From the NCBI GenBank assembly GCA_014526335.1, contig JACTAT010000051.1, positions 124,001 to 188,000 of the forward strand: 64,000 bases of DNA, in the 5' to 3' direction. Source of the DNA: Chrysaora quinquecirrha (taxonomy: Eukaryota > Cnidaria > Scyphozoa > Semaeostomeae > Pelagiidae). Both the position numbers and the translations under genes were made by a program. Within the stretch, counting starts at the first letter, position 1, and each line of letters opens with the position of its first letter. Below the pieces are notes generated by a model. It worked only from the letters and a program-made list of their open reading frames with translations, was not told the origin of the DNA and made no database searches. This document shows, in pieces, positions 1 through 12,172 of this stretch.

Positions 1-505
1 TACTAAAACAAACAATGAACTATTATGTATATTGGAAGGGTGTTAATTTTTCTAGTTGGTTTTGTGAAAATTTTTTGTTGCATTTATACTTGTGACTTAT
101 TTTACGTTACATATGGAGTCATGGAGAGAAGTAAAAGCAATGATACATTACGATAAATATCATTATTCTGAATGATTAGCAAATCTTTGTTAGATTGCTA
201 ACAAGAGACAAGAACAATAATAAATTGTCAGGACAGGGCACAATGACTTTTAGTGAGCGTTTTATTTACACAGATCCAAGTGCCAGAAATATGGTGACAG
301 GGCCATTTAATATCAATATGCTCTTGATGATAAGCCCTACCATCGCATATCTGGCAGTTGTTTACAAAATTCTCAGTTTTTAAACATTGTAACCTGTCAA
401 TTATTATTTACCATGGGCAATTTCTTGTGCCTCTGAGATTGGAATATTTCTCTTTTTACATTTGCAATTGCCTATGATCAATTATGTCATTTATTTGACT
501 CCTAG

Positions 506-1088
506 TCCCAAAACGATTTGAGTGATTTACTAAAACGATTAGAGGCAGTTGAAAATGGGCAGCCCACCTCACTTGAGGAATTCAAGAAAGAAATAGTTCA
601 ATATTCTCTTCACCATTATCATGATTTCGATAAGTGTCAAGGTTTAGATAAAACAGAATGGTTAAAGAGTATTGCCCAAGAACAACAGGACACCAAAGCA
701 ACGTATTATGTCCCAGTCTATTCAAGCTTGTTAGAGAGAATCGACTGCTCATCCAAACAATTTAAACACTATATCTTGGCTCTTTTAGGAGACAAGGATT
801 ATGAGGAAATTTTTTATGCAATTGGCAAAGTCGATAAATCTTACGCAGCCAGTTCTAATTCATCTCGTTGCCAGCCAGGAGCATCTTGGGTTGTTTTTCC
901 TGGCAAAATCCTTATCAGCAGCCTCCACGGAGTGAAATTATCGCCAAGCACAAGGTCAAAGATTTTGTAGAAGATATTGCTCGTTTTGCAATTGCAATAC
1001 TCATTCTTTTGGTAAATGCTATAGCAGGCCACCTTCAGGCTTTACTAAAACAAACAATGAACTATTATGTATATTGGAAGGGTGTTAA
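506..1088 (+). pseudogene. Gag-like exon with CCHC zinc knuckle, array unit 1
   Basis: The coding stretch opens after an AG acceptor at 503-505 and runs through a helical, charged ~115-residue region (begins SQNDLSDLLKRLEAVENG). It is followed by a Q/P-rich linker and a cysteine cluster. In the right frame the cluster reads C-x2-C-x4-H-x4-C, ending HSFGKC, which is the spacing of a retroviral-type zinc knuckle. A charged capsid-like region followed by a knuckle is typical of Gag proteins, but no specific family was recognised. An indel near 895 moves the upstream part out of frame with the knuckle, so this unit is broken. In this unit the frame after the knuckle stays open for about 20 more residues to the stop. 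Confidence 0.5.
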
Positions 1089-1549
1089 TTTTTCTAGTTG
1101 GTTTTGTGAAAATTTTTTTTGTTGCATTTATACTTGTGACTTATTTTACGTTACATATGGAGTCATGGAGAGAAGTAAAAGCAATGATACATTACGATAA
1201 ATATCATTATTCTGAATGATTAGCAAATCTTTGTTAGATTGCTAACAAGAGACAAGAACAATAATAAATTGTCAGGACAGGGCACAATGAATTTTAGTGA
1301 GCGTTTTATTTACACAGATCCAAGTACCAGAAATATGGTGACAGGGCCATTTAATATCAATATGCTCTTGATGATAAGCCCTACCATCGCATATCTGGCA
1401 GTTGTTGACAAAATTCTCAGTTTTTAAACATTGTAACCTGTCAATTACTATTTACCATGGGCAATTTTTTGTGCCTCTGAGATTGGAATATTTCTCTTTT
1501 TACATTTGCAATTGCCTATGATCAATTATGTCATTTATTTGACTCCTAG

Positions 1550-2134
1550 TCCCAAAACGATTTGAGTGATTTACTAAAACGATTAGAGGCAGTTGAAAAT
1601 GGGCAGCCCACCTCACTTGAGGAATTCAAGAAAGAAATAGTTCAATATTATCTTCACCATTATCATGATTTCGATAAGTGTCAAGGTTTAGATAAAACAG
1701 AATGGTTAAAGAGTATTGCCCAAGAACAACAGGACACCAAAGCAACGTATTATGTCCCAGTCTATTCAAGCTTGTTAGAGAGAATCGACTGCTCATCCAA
1801 ACAATTTAAACACTATATCTTGGCTCTTTTAGGAGACAAGGATTATGAGGAAATTTTTTATGCAATTGGCAAAGTCGATAAATCTTACGCAGCCAGTTCT
1901 AATTCATCTCGTTGCCAGCCAGGAGCATCTTGGGTTGTTTTTTCCTGGCAAAATCCTTATCAGCAGCCTCCCACGGAGTGAAATTATCGCCAAGCACAAG
2001 GTCAAAGATTTTGTAGAAGATATTGCTCGTTTTGCAATTGCAATACTCATTCTTTTGGTAAATGCTATAGCAGGCCACCTTCAGGCTTTACTAAAACAAA
2101 CAATGAACTATTATGTATATTGGAAGGGTGTTAA
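1550..2134 (+). pseudogene. Gag-like exon with CCHC zinc knuckle, array unit 2
   Basis: This is the second copy of the unit 1 exon. The capsid-like part is open from 1550 to a TGA at 1979-1981, ending in a proline-rich stretch (QNPYQQPPTE). Where other units have TCA this one has the TGA, and the zinc-knuckle frame continues beyond it. The knuckle has the C-x2-C-x4-H-x4-C spacing. Only this stop separates the two halves, so the unit is the closest to intact. The function is not recognised beyond the Gag-like layout. Confidence 0.5.
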
Positions 2135-2596
2135 TTTTTCTAGTTGGTTTTGTGAAAATTTTTTTTGTTGCATTTATACTTGTGACTTATTTTACGTTAC
2201 ATATGGAGTCATGGAGAGAAGTAAAAAGCAATGATACATTACGATAAATATCATTATTCTGAATGATTAGCAAATCTTTGTTAGATTGCTAACAAGAGAC
2301 AAGAACAATAATAAATTGTCAGGACAGGGCACAATGAATTTTAGTGAGCGTTTTATTTACACAGATCCAAGTACCAGAAATATGGTGACAGGGCCATTTA
2401 ATATCAATATGCTCTTGATGATAAGCCCTACCATCGCATATCTGGCAGTTGTTGACAAAATTCTCAGTTTTTAAACATTGTAACCTGTCAATTACTATTT
2501 ACCATGGGCAATTTTTTGTGCCTCTGAGATTTGAATATTTCTCTTTTTACATTTGCAATTGCCTACGATCAATTATGTCATTTATTTGACTCATAG

Positions 2597-3183
2597 TCCC
2601 AAAACGATTTGAATGATTTACTAAAACGATTAGAGGCAGTTGAAAATGGGCAGCCCACCTCACTTGAGGAATTCAAGAAAGAAATAGTTCAATATTCTCT
2701 TCACCATTATCATGATTTCGATAAGTGTCAAGGTTTAGATAAAACAGAATGGTTAAAGAGTATTGCCCAAGAACAACAGGACACCAAAGCAACGTATTAT
2801 GTCCCAGTCTATTCAAGCTTGTTAGAGAGAATGGACTGCTCATCCAAACAATTTAAACACTATATCTTGGCTCTTTTAGGAGACAAGGATTATGAGGAAA
2901 TTTTTGATGCAATTGGCAAAGTCGATAAATCTTACGCAGGCAGTTCTAATTGATGTTGTGGCCAGCCAGGAGCATCTTGGGTTCTTTTTTCCCGGCAAAA
3001 TCCTTATCAGCAGCCTCCCACCCGAGTCAAATTATCGCCGATCACAAGGTCAAAGATTTTGTAGAAGATATTGCATGTTTTGCAATTGCAATACTCATTC
3101 TTTTGGGAAATGCTAAAGCAGGCCACCTTCAGGCTTTACTAAAAACACACAATGAACTATTATGTGTATTGGAAGGGTGTTAA
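2597..3183 (+). pseudogene. Gag-like exon with CCHC zinc knuckle, array unit 3
   Basis: Third copy. The capsid-like frame ends in a TGA at 2951-2953, after the residues GSSN. The knuckle frame is open on the far side (CMFCNCNTHSFGKC, exact CCHC spacing) and ends at a TAA immediately after the last cysteine. Units 1 and 2 have TAT at that point. A small insertion near 3020 adds another frame change. Units 3 and 5 share the same early TGA, so they probably derive from a common damaged parent. Confidence 0.5.
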
Positions 3184-3645
3184 TTTTTCTAGTTGGTTTT
3201 GTGAAAACTTTTTTTGTTGCATTTATACTTGTGACTTATTTTACGTTACATATTGAGTCATGGAGAGAAGTAAATAGCAATGATACATTACGATAAATAT
3301 CATTATTCTGAATGATTAGCAAATCTTTGTTAGATTGCTAACAAGAGACAAGAACAATAATAAATTGTCAGGACAGGGCACAATGAATTTTAGTGAGCGT
3401 TTTATTTACACAGATCCAAGTGCCAGAAATATGGTGACAGGGCCATTTAATATCAATATGCTCTTGATGATAAGCCCTACCATCGCATATCTGGCAGTTG
3501 TTTACAAAATTCTCAGTTTTTAAACATTGTAACCTGTCAATTACTATTTACCATGGGCAATTTTTTCTGCCTCTAAGATTGGAATATTTCTCTTTTTACA
3601 TTTGCAATTGCCTATGATCAATTATGTCATTTATTTGACTCCTAG

Positions 3646-4231
3646 TCCCAAAACGATTTGAGTGATTTACTAAAACGATTAGAGGCAGTTGAAAATGGGC
3701 AGCCCACCTCACTTGAGGAATTCAAGAAAGAAAAAGTTCAATATTCTCTTCACCATTATCACGATTTCGATAAGTGTCAAGGTTTAGATAAAACAGAATG
3801 GTTAAAGAGTATTGCCCAAGAACAACAGGACACCAAAGCAACGTATTATGTCCCAGTCTATTCAAGCTTGTTAGAGAGAATCGACTGCTCATCCAAACAA
3901 TTTAAACACTATATCTTGGCTCTTTTAGGAGACAAGGATTATGAGGAAATTTTTTATGCAATTGGCAAAGTCGATAAATCTTACGCAGCCAGTTCTAATT
4001 CATCTTCTTGCCAGCCAGGAGCATCTTGGGTTGTTTTTTCCTGGCAAAATCCTTATCAGCAGCCTCCCACGGAGTGAAATTATCGCCAAGCACAAGGTCA
4101 AAGATTTTGTAGAAGATATTGCTTGTTTTGCAATTGCAATACTCATTCTTTTGGGAAATGCTAAAGCAGGCCACCTTCAGGCTTTACTAAAAACACACAA
4201 TGAACTATTATGTGTATTGGAAGGGTGTTAA
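3646..4231 (+). pseudogene. Gag-like exon with CCHC zinc knuckle, array unit 4
   Basis: Fourth copy. Its capsid-like part matches units 1 and 2: no early TGA, and an open frame to a TGA at 4075-4077 in the proline-rich linker. Its far end matches units 3 and 5, with TAA directly after the zinc-knuckle cysteine and 'aaaacacac' downstream. This mixed pattern suggests exchange between array units by unequal crossover or gene conversion. Confidence 0.5.
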
Positions 4232-4574
4232 TTTTTCTAGTTGGTTTTGTGAAAACTTTTTTTGTTGCATTTATACTTGTGACTTATTTTACGTTACATA
4301 TTGAGTCATGGAGAGAAGTAAATAGCAATGATACATTACGATAAATATCATTATTCTGAATGATTAGCAAATCTTTGTTAGATTGCTAACAAGAGACAAG
4401 AAGCCCTACCATCGCATTTCTGGCAGTTGTTTACAAAATTCTCAGTTTTTAAACATTGTAACCTGTCAATTACTGTTTACCATGGGCAATTTTTTGTGCC
4501 TCTGAGATTGGAATATTTCTCTTTTTACATTTGCAATTGCCTATGATCAATTATGTCATTTATTTGACTCCTAG

Positions 4575-5165
4575 TCCCAAAACGATTTGAATGATTTACT
4601 AAAATGATTAGAGGCAGTTGAAAATGGGCAGCCCACCTCACTTGAGGAATTCAAGAAAGAAATAGTTTAATATTCTCTTCACCATTATCACGATTTCGAT
4701 AAGTGTCAAGGTTTAGATAAAACAGAATGGTTAAAGAGTATTGCCCAAGAACAACAGGACACCAAAGCAACGTATTATGTTATGTCCCAGTCTATTCAAG
4801 CTTGTTAGAGAGAATCGACTGCTCATCCAAACAATTTAAACACTATATCTTGGCTCTTTTAGGAGACAAGGATTATGAGGAAATTTTTGATGCAATTGGC
4901 AAAGTCGATAAATCTTACGCAGCCAGTTCTAATTGATCTTGTGGCCAGCCAGGAGCATCTTGGGTTCTTTTTTCCTGGCAAAATCCTTATCAGCAGCCTC
5001 CCATGGAGTCAAATTATCGCCAATCACAAGGTCAAAGATTTTGTAGAAGATATTGCTTGTTTTGCACTTGCAATACTCATTCTTTTGGGAAATGCTAAAG
5101 CAGGCCACCTTCAGGCTTTACTAAAAACCCACAATGAACTATTATGTGTATTGGAAGGGTGTTAA
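4575..5165 (+). pseudogene. Gag-like exon with CCHC zinc knuckle, array unit 5
   Basis: Fifth and last copy, the most damaged. It has a TAA at about 4667 early in the capsid-like part, a 5-bp duplication (ttatg) near 4780 that shifts the frame, and the TGA after ASSN at 4934-4936. The knuckle region (CLFCTCNTHSFGKC) keeps its CCHC spacing. The upstream spacer of this unit carries the ~118-bp deletion. Confidence 0.45.
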
Positions 5166-5391
5166 TTTTTCTAGTTGGTTTTGTGAAAATTTGTTTGTTG
5201 CATTTATACTTGTGACTTATTTTACGTTACATATTGAGTCATGGAGAGAAGTAAATTGCAATGATACATTACAATTGAACATAAACCTGCCAACTTTGAT
5301 TTCTTTATCATAATAGTTTGTTGTTTCTATCATTTGTGCACTTGACTAATTTATTTGTAGTTATTTTTTGAATTGAGCCATAACACTCGAA

Positions 5392-5996
5392 ATGAATAAC
5401 ATCGTGCATGTTTTGATGTTCCTTTGTCATGTACTTTTACATATACTGAGACAAGTTTGGAAACAAATACCAGAGATTACTTTTCAAAATTTGCTTTGCA
5501 CAGTTACCATTGTCTATTTCTTACTTTTCTTCTCAAAATTTCTTCTCTCCCTGTCGCTTGGGGGCTTATCTAAAGGACTTAATGTGCGGCTAATAGCTGT
5601 TATTCTGAGTTTGCTGGACCTGGGGTCTCCGCTTTGCTTTTTCTGCCACATTGAATTTATAGTCCTTCTCCATCTTTTTAGCCTACAAACAGAATGCATC
5701 ATTTCAAGCACGGCTCGAGAGACTGTTGTCTTCAATTTTCTCAATGTTCGGAAAGAGAATTTAAAACTTCCTGCAAAGATTTGGTATTTGGTGATCCAGA
5801 TTCCTTTGTGCCTCGTAACCTTCTATATATATGGGATTTCATAAGAAAAGGATATTACAAATCAGAGGACAATATCCTCCAACATATTGCCAATGGCATC
5901 TCAGTTAATGATTTCTTTTCTAACTTTAAAGGATCATTTAAAGGAAAAGATTACGACTCTCCTTTTCCTCCAGAGGCTATTTTTCCTATCAGCTAG
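5392..5996 (+). other. Unrecognised open frames after the tandem array
   Basis: Two overlapping open frames lie here. 5392-5844 encodes a very hydrophobic 150-residue peptide. 5694-5996 encodes a more protein-like stretch with aromatic and charged residues (for example DPDSFVPRNLLYIWDF). Neither matches a family I can name. A degenerate exon of a mobile element or host gene is possible, as is chance. Between 5997 and 7200 I see no convincing gene, only short GC-poor sequence and a C9 run near 6192. Confidence 0.2.
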
Positions 5997-7222
5997 CCAT
6001 GCTACACTTTCGAGGATTTCGTTTCAATTCTTTAACTCTTACTAGCTAGAGATAGATACTTTTCGCTGCAATGCACATTTGTAAATGCACGTGTTTTTCC
6101 TTCATCTTTGAGGATGTTTTTGGGGGACAGGAGCACTAATCTGATATCCTGCAAACACAATCCAGTTCATCTTATAAGTTTCTGCAATACCCCCCCCCAG
6201 CACTAAACTGGAAGACACTCTTTCCTGTCATCTATATCACTTTGACTTCTGATTCTAGATGACGAAAAGCCACCTTCAGTGTATGCCACTAATTCAAAAT
6301 GCTGCAAACCAGCAGCAATGCTCTTAACGACTCCCAAATTACTAAAATGAGGACTCCCAAATTCCTACATAGATTACCAAACATCTAAGATGATGCAACT
6401 TTTCGACCAAAGTCATGCGAGGTGTTGTTCCAACGCAGGCATGGGCTAGTTGTTTATTGTACTTGAATGTGCAAATAGCAATCATAGAGAAATCATTGTT
6501 GAATATTTCAAATAGGGTGCTGCTCGAGCTATGTTGTGGGAGAAAGTGAAGTATGGGTTGCATGGAATGGTTGATGTTGGGAAATAATTTGCTGCCGTTT
6601 CCTTGTGGCTGGAATGTGTTGTTGATGCACAGGGAACCTTCCCATTAGCTGCTCTGTGACCAGTAAGAATGTCAGAAATACTGGTCTGACAGGGTATCGT
6701 GGGGTGCGTTCACTCACTGTAGCAAGATTTTAATCTGTAAATTTCAGAAGGGGGCTGTAGTGAAGATGAGATGTCTCAAAACGTTGATAATTATCATGAT
6801 AATGAAATTACAGAGAAACTGTAATTTTTGAGAGGGGTGGAAAATGACTTGTGGAAGTACTCTGGACGAGAGGAAGAGGGGGGGGGGATGATTGATGAGA
6901 GGACAGTATCAGTGTTGCACGGCGTTAGGATAATGATTGGTAACGAAATGCTAAAGCAAAATGACATGTTAGTATCACACTGGCACTCTGTTTGTGTACA
7001 CAGCTACTGATGTGAATGACAGGATAATGCGATTGATGTCACCTCTGAGTCAATATCATTCTAGAAGGGATTGCCCATCATGGAGTTGGCCAACATTTCA
7101 GTGACGTGCTGCCTGTTTACATGGTGCTGGTGCACTGATACAGTGTGTATGAATGCTGCTCATGTAAAGGTACCTTGCTGCGTTAATGAACGCTGCTTGT
7201 GAAAGTGCTGATGCAAGTATAC

Positions 7223-8858
7223 CTATAAAAACGATAACGCCATGGAACAACTGATTTTGTACTGCAGGAGTTGTTGCTGTTGAATATTGCAAATGGAGGT
7301 AGAGAGATTTATTGGAGTACTTCTGGATATACAATCTTTTTTGGCATACTTACCATCTGATGTTACTATTTTGATACCAGCGAATGATGTTGCCCGTGAG
7401 AAAGCGACATATAGCTGGCCATGACTGAAGACATCTTGTGGTAGATATATGCTGAGACTTTGCAGTGACTGACCTTGCACTTCATTGATGGTTAAACAAT
7501 ATGCCCGGCGACTGGAAACTGTCACCTGGAAAGCTGAATAGGCAAGCCTTGGGATGCTGAAGCTATCCTAGGTATTAGAACATATTGACTGTTGAATAAT
7601 GAGCTCGCTATTATTTCAGGTACAATGAAGTGGTCTTTCAATTCTCGAATGCTGAGGCAATTGCCATTGCAGAGTTCCTTTTAGGATTTATATTTCTGAG
7701 CAGGATGATTGTTGCGCCAACCCTGAGATTGAGTTTGTTTAGTGGCATGCCACTTAGAGTGAGACTGTTGAGGAACTCGATAGGGTATGCTGCAGCTTCC
7801 TGCTTATCTTCTGTAACAATGCTGTCCATGCTAAGATATGTCTTTGTTTCACCTGGTAGCTTTTGAAGTACCAGGTCATTGATTACATGTGAATCAGTAT
7901 TGTTTGTGTAAGACAGCAACGTGTTGCCATGTATTGAGGTTCTGCTGTGGGAAGACGAATTCTACCAAGAGTATTGTGAGGTAGTTTTGTTGTTTCAGGA
8001 ATCTGAATGCGACCCTATTCATCTGTTGGTTCCGTTTCATCTCCGATTCAAAGCAGGAGATCAGCAAATTGCTGATATTGTGGGTCGTTTGCTGCTCTCA
8101 TGTTTGTCAGAAGATGGAAGGTATGAAAATGATGCCACAATGGTGATGTTTTCAAGCAGCTCTTTACGATGTCCTCTCTGCTGGCTCTTTTTATTACTGG
8201 AAGAACTTGTCAGAAGTCCCCACCAAGAAAGATGAATTTACCTCCAAACAGCATGTGAGATTGTGTGATATCTCTGAAAAGGATGTCGATGTCGATGCCT
8301 CTTCACATATGAAGAGATCTGTTGACCTCAGATTGTCTGCCTTCTTACTCTGACGGCTGATGTTGCATGTGGAGTTTGGGAGGAGGTATTAGAATTTGGA
8401 ATGTTGAACGAGCTGTCGAACCATCAATCAGTAGAGTGCTTGCTATACCTGTAAGAAATAGAATAAATAATGAAAAGAGAGGAAAAGCTTAAGGCAAATG
8501 TAGTTTATGAGATACATAATTGTACAGAAAACATTGGAATACCTGAATAGGCCATGCATTTCACTTTTCTTTCCATTCCATGAAGAATGTGAACCAGTGT
8601 ATTGTAATGAAATGTCTTTCTTGTACAACCAGAGCCATCAAGAAAGAAAAATCGTTGATCTGATCCTGTTGTGATTGCTTGAAGGACTGCATCTACAACT
8701 TGAAGTTGGTCGTCATTGAGCTGCTGATGCATGTGTTGTCCCTTGCGATGTTCCTCTTCTATGTTGATGGCAGGTTGTTCTGGTTGTGGTGGATTGTAAT
8801 GAGCAGGTAGTTGAGGCATATCTGTGAAATCTGCAAGAGATCTACCATCCATGAACAT
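7223..8858 (-). pseudogene. Helitron Pif1-like helicase domain
   Basis: At 8505-8858 the minus frame has the 'LNDDQLQVVDAVL' Q-motif region and a P-loop degraded to GSGCTRKT, where a G-x-G-G-x-G-K-T/S is expected. 7638-7919 holds a later block (YPIEFLNSLTLSGMPLNKLN and GATIILLRNINP). 7223-7525 holds the C-terminal motif region (INEVQGQSL, then FSHGQLYVAFSRATS). These are standard SF1/Pif1 helicase motifs. The blocks are not in one frame, and 7920-8500 has lost much of the sequence between them. Confidence 0.8.
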
Positions 8859-9323
8859 GGAGATGCTTGTCTATGTCGTACAGACACTGGTTCACTTGAA
8901 TGTCAGACAAAGCAACATCTTGTTGATGCATGTGTTGCCTTTCAGCATGCAGAAAGTCTTCCATCATGTTATTTGTGAAGTTCTCACACCATTGCTTTAA
9001 TTCAGATGATGTGTTGAAAACCAAAAAAATTGCAAAAGTAGATACATTTGGCAAGGCTTCTGAAGAAGACTTGCCTCTTGCATGCAGTTTTTGAGCTCCC
9101 TCTCGTCCTCCAGGAGATCCAAGGCTCTGGCAGCATCCCTGAATGTAGGGCAAAGCTGGTTGTTAATGGTGCATAAGGTATCAAATGAAGTAACACCTGG
9201 AACATGAAGAAGGAGCAGCCCTAATGCAAATCTCTGTGGGTCAGGAGGTTGTACTTGGTATAATCTACCAATGAGCTTGTGATGACTCTGTCTCTCTTTC
9301 CATTGCTTTGTTTTCTTGTCCAA
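8842..9323 (-). pseudogene. Helitron Rep-to-helicase linker domain
   Basis: The minus frame reads through ALGLLLLHVPGVTSFDTL and LCPTFRDAARALDLLEDERE. These match the conserved block that sits between the Rep and helicase domains of animal Helitrons. A frame change near 9005-9150 splits it into two overlapping open frames. It lies directly upstream of the helicase P-loop. Confidence 0.7.
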
Positions 9324-9382
9324 TTTGTAGTGTTATGGCATGTCGTGATAGAGATATTGTCTAGCTCTTTCGTCTCTGTTGT

Positions 9383-10260
9383 TTACTTAGAACCAGGCTG
9401 TGAGAGTAGTGTTGGAATTCCTATCCAGAGCATCCTCCTTGCTGCCTTAACGAAAGAACATTTGTTGTTTGGGAAGGTGTACTGCGAGCCTGATGACTGT
9501 ATGGCTGAGCTCATGGAGCTTGTAGTGGAATATTTTGAAAACTGCTTGATGAGGTCCAACGTATCTTGCACTGAGGTATTCAAGGATCTCATCATGATTA
9601 ACAACACCTTCTTGTACTTCCAAATGTGCTCAGCCGTACCCTTTATGAATGTATTTGAAGAGGTACTGGACAGACGTAATGCTTGAACATGATTGGATAT
9701 TTGAATAGCAGTCGTATTTAAGGAGGATATATGCATTGTATGGGACAACGAATGAGTCATTGACACTATGACCTGCAACTTGAATGGTGAAATTATTGCG
9801 TCTTCTGTACAATGGGTATCCATTGATGTCAAAAATTTTTGTTGACTGAGAGGCTTTGGGAAGTTCTTGGTGCATCTATTGTCTGCCATGCAAACAGATT
9901 GCTGATTGAAAGCACCACATGGTCCATGAATCATGTGACTCTTCACTTTTGCATACAGTTGTGGATGTTCCTGTGAGTCGGAAATCTCAGCTAATATGCA
10001 TGCATCGATGCCGTCAGCTGTTCTTGGCTTATCTTCTTCAGCCATGAAAAGAAGCATGTGTGCATGGGGCAAACCTCTCTTCTGAAAATCAATTGTGTAA
10101 ACAAATGCAACAACTCTACCAAGGATGTGTCGTTTAATAAGGTCATCTTTGAAACTTGATGATTAACACTCTGCTGACAATGTCTGGCTGATCGTTGGCA
10201 TGTTGATGGGGAAGAAGCTGTTCAGTTATCTCCCTCCATTTCGGGTCAGTTGTCATTGTG
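9383..10260 (-). pseudogene. Helitron Rep nuclease domain (HUH and tyrosine motifs)
   Basis: The minus strand near 10070 reads LPHAHMLLF, the histidine-hydrophobic-histidine motif of rolling-circle Rep proteins in its Helitron form. Upstream, near 10200-10260, lies the 'TTDPKW.EI' block. Downstream, at 9630-9690, is a YLFKYIHKGYG segment, the region that carries the catalytic tyrosines that cut and join DNA. The two halves are in different frames, so indels lie near 9850. The role would be nicking and strand transfer in rolling-circle transposition; this copy cannot encode it. Confidence 0.75.
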
Positions 10261-10732
10261 AGGAAACAGTCTGGCTTTCCGTCAGTGCAGACAACAGTCA
10301 TCCCATCTTGAAAGTTTTAATGGATGTATTTAACAGTGCTGACTTCCTGTGAATGATGAAGGGAGGATGACGATGCGCCCAACCCTACTATGCTCTTTTT
10401 CAGCTCAGGCCCTAACATGGTCCATAAGTCCCTGATAGGATTTTGCTCGAGGCTGGGACTGGTGTGTTCTGATGTAGTAGAGGTTCTTGGCCTTCAATTT
10501 TGGCAAATGCGTCAACCAAGTATTTGTTAGAAAAGGAGTCCCCAACAATGAATTGCTGAGAAGCCTTCTCTCACAGCAACACAATGTGCATAGAACTTGG
10601 AGAGAATAACACATTGTCATTGTCTAGGTTGTTGTTGTTGCTGTGTTTGATTGTTAGCTGTGTTCTGCAGTTGCTTTGGCTTTGATGCAATGTGTAATGC
10701 AGGTATGCAATGTTGAAAAGAAGTTCTGGCTT

Positions 10733-11095
10733 CTATCCATAGTCTGCATGGAAGTAGAGTAATGGATATGTCATTGGGTCTTCATGTTCTGATATAGCAG
10801 TGATGCGCTGGGTTTGTTGCTGAGTTCTTTCATAGATGACAAAATCTCTTTGTGATGGATCTGGTGGTGCCTCATCCTCTTCAAAATAGACATCAGCAAC
10901 TTCAATTGTTGTTGGAGCGTCATAGCGGTGATCTTGTCCGGCCCTGCTGGTCATAACCATTTGCACTGGACGCATGTCTTCATGCTTTGTCAATGAACGG
11001 TTGCATTCTGCTTGAAGAACTTCCTGCATATGACAGAAGCTTTGAGCTGATGCAGCTCCCGAGTAGAATGGGAAGTAATGGAGGACATAGTTCAC
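10733..11095 (-). pseudogene. Helitron replicase segment between the N-terminal cysteines and the Rep nuclease
   Basis: The minus frame includes NYVLHYFPFYSGAASAQSF and a stretch ending DPMTYPLLYFHADYG. The latter corresponds to the conserved 'YPLLFP.G..GW' block that precedes the nuclease in Helitron proteins. The segment is acidic, as is usual there, and is in series with the frames on both sides. The next ~340 bp toward the nuclease (10400-10620) holds the expected continuation in another frame, with a frameshift between. Confidence 0.6.
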
Positions 11096-11122
11096 GATTG
11101 TCAGGATTTGATGTCCTCTCAG

Positions 11123-11633
11123 CTAAAACCTGACTTGTGTCAATGATATAAAGCTGAGCAAACTAGGGGGTCTCTGTTGGGAATGCTCAGGAAATTCGGC
11201 ATTCCATGAGGCCATAGCAAGAGCACAGTTGTACTGTCCTATGTGTTGTCTGAAATGTGCAGAATCCCCAGTGTATAGATCGAGCAGTAATCGGTGGTAA
11301 TGATACTTCAGCGTCTTGACAGCACTTTGTGAACTTCTTGTGGATAGTTCTTTCTGAAAGGAAGTATTTTGCATGGCATGTCTCACATTCTTGATCCATG
11401 GAACTGATGTAGTGTTGTTGGATGTTTTGCACTTGTTCATTGTTAATGGGTTGAACATGGATGTTATGTTGTTGCTGTTGGTGCAACTGAGTAGGTACAG
11501 GTATCTGTGCAATCTGTTGAAGATATTCGTGTTCTTGCTGTGTGGTCTCATCATGTTGGGGGCGTTGTTGGGTCACTCTGCATTCTCCAGTGTTCAGGAT
11601 TCTCTCATCATCCAATAATTGATATGTGTCCAT
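11123..11633 (-). pseudogene. Helitron RepHel N-terminal part
   Basis: Two overlapping minus frames cover the start of the Helitron protein. One is glutamine- and histidine-rich and then holds a cysteine pair (CETCHAKYF) with a later paired cysteine (KCC), typical of the zinc-binding N-terminus of Helitron replicases. The second continues with residues matching the usual following segment (YTGDSAHFRQHIGQYNCALA). The switch between frames shows at least one indel near 11300-11400. Confidence 0.6.
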
Positions 11634-11884
11634 GAGGGCATGGCATTCTAGCTAGATAATTTGAAAGGTAAAAAGGTGTATTGTTGAGGAGGATGGGAAA
11701 CTGCATAAAGAGTGAGCAACAAAAGTGCTTGTGAGTATTTTAAACGTAAAAAATCAAATAATTTTGAAAAGGAAGACAATAGAAAAACTTGTCAGGCACC
11801 GATGGTAATTTACTTTACCAATACAAATGAAATTTATAAATTAAATACAAATTGATTCATTGAAGATGCAGCGATGAGTGTTGA

Positions 11885-12005
11885 TTAATTTATTTTACAA
11901 AAAAGCACTGGGAAAATAATAGTAACCATATGAAGGTATCCCATTACTTGAAATCATTAATTCAATTCAATTCATAGGTAAACGTTAATTTTATAAGGAA
12001 AAGTA
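11885..12005. repeat. Outlying copy of the ~165-bp satellite repeat
   Basis: This stretch shares the signature run of the 14.1-14.9 kb tandem repeat: '...gcactgggaaaataatag.aaccatat', then 'cccattacttgaaatcat', then 'ttcaattcataggtaaacgtta'. It sits on the other side of the Penelope-like element in the same orientation. The element therefore appears to have landed inside this repeat family. The rest of 11650-12110 is AT-rich and shows no gene. Confidence 0.75.
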
Positions 12006-12172
12006 AGTTACGTAATATATGTTTACAACAATAGATGAGAGAAAAAATGTTAATAGATATTATGGGTGTGGTTAAAGAAAAGGATAAAAGGCTAAGATAA
12101 TGATAAATTATAATGATACAGCTGCCTATTCAAAGTAGGCTTTTCCCATGAGATTCAAAGCCTCTTTGATCT

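Larger units (their letters stand above)
1..5275 (+). repeat. Tandem array of ~1.05-kb units (five units plus a partial one)
   Basis: The same ~1045-1049 bp block recurs: equivalent points lie at 195, 1239, 2286 and 3335, giving periods of 1044, 1047 and 1049. The window opens inside an earlier unit, so the array continues to the left. The fifth unit has lost about 118 bp near 4401, between short 'aag' microhomologies. Units differ by scattered substitutions and 1-3 base indels, so they are recent but not freshly homogenised. The array stops near 5275, where unrelated sequence begins. Each unit holds one Gag-like exon behind a pyrimidine-poor but plausible acceptor ('gactcctag'). Confidence 0.9.
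7200..11650 (-). mobile_element. Decayed Helitron (rolling-circle transposon)
   Basis: Over about 4.4 kb the minus strand gives, in biological order, an N-terminal cysteine cluster, a Rep nuclease with HUH and tyrosine motifs, a spacer domain and a Pif1-like helicase. This order is diagnostic for Helitron RepHel proteins. Many stops and frameshifts break the frame into at least eight pieces, so it is inactive. The ends (5' TC; 3' hairpin with CTRR) were not located, so the borders are set by the coding remains. Confidence 0.85.

Noticed and set aside
195..383. Conserved 62-residue frame repeated in four array units
   Set aside because: It starts at a TTG rather than an ATG and lies in the likely intron or spacer. 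Its conservation follows from the array being recent.
9279..9686. 135-residue plus-strand frame inside the Helitron
   Set aside because: It is antisense to recognised Helitron Rep coding sequence and has no features of its own.
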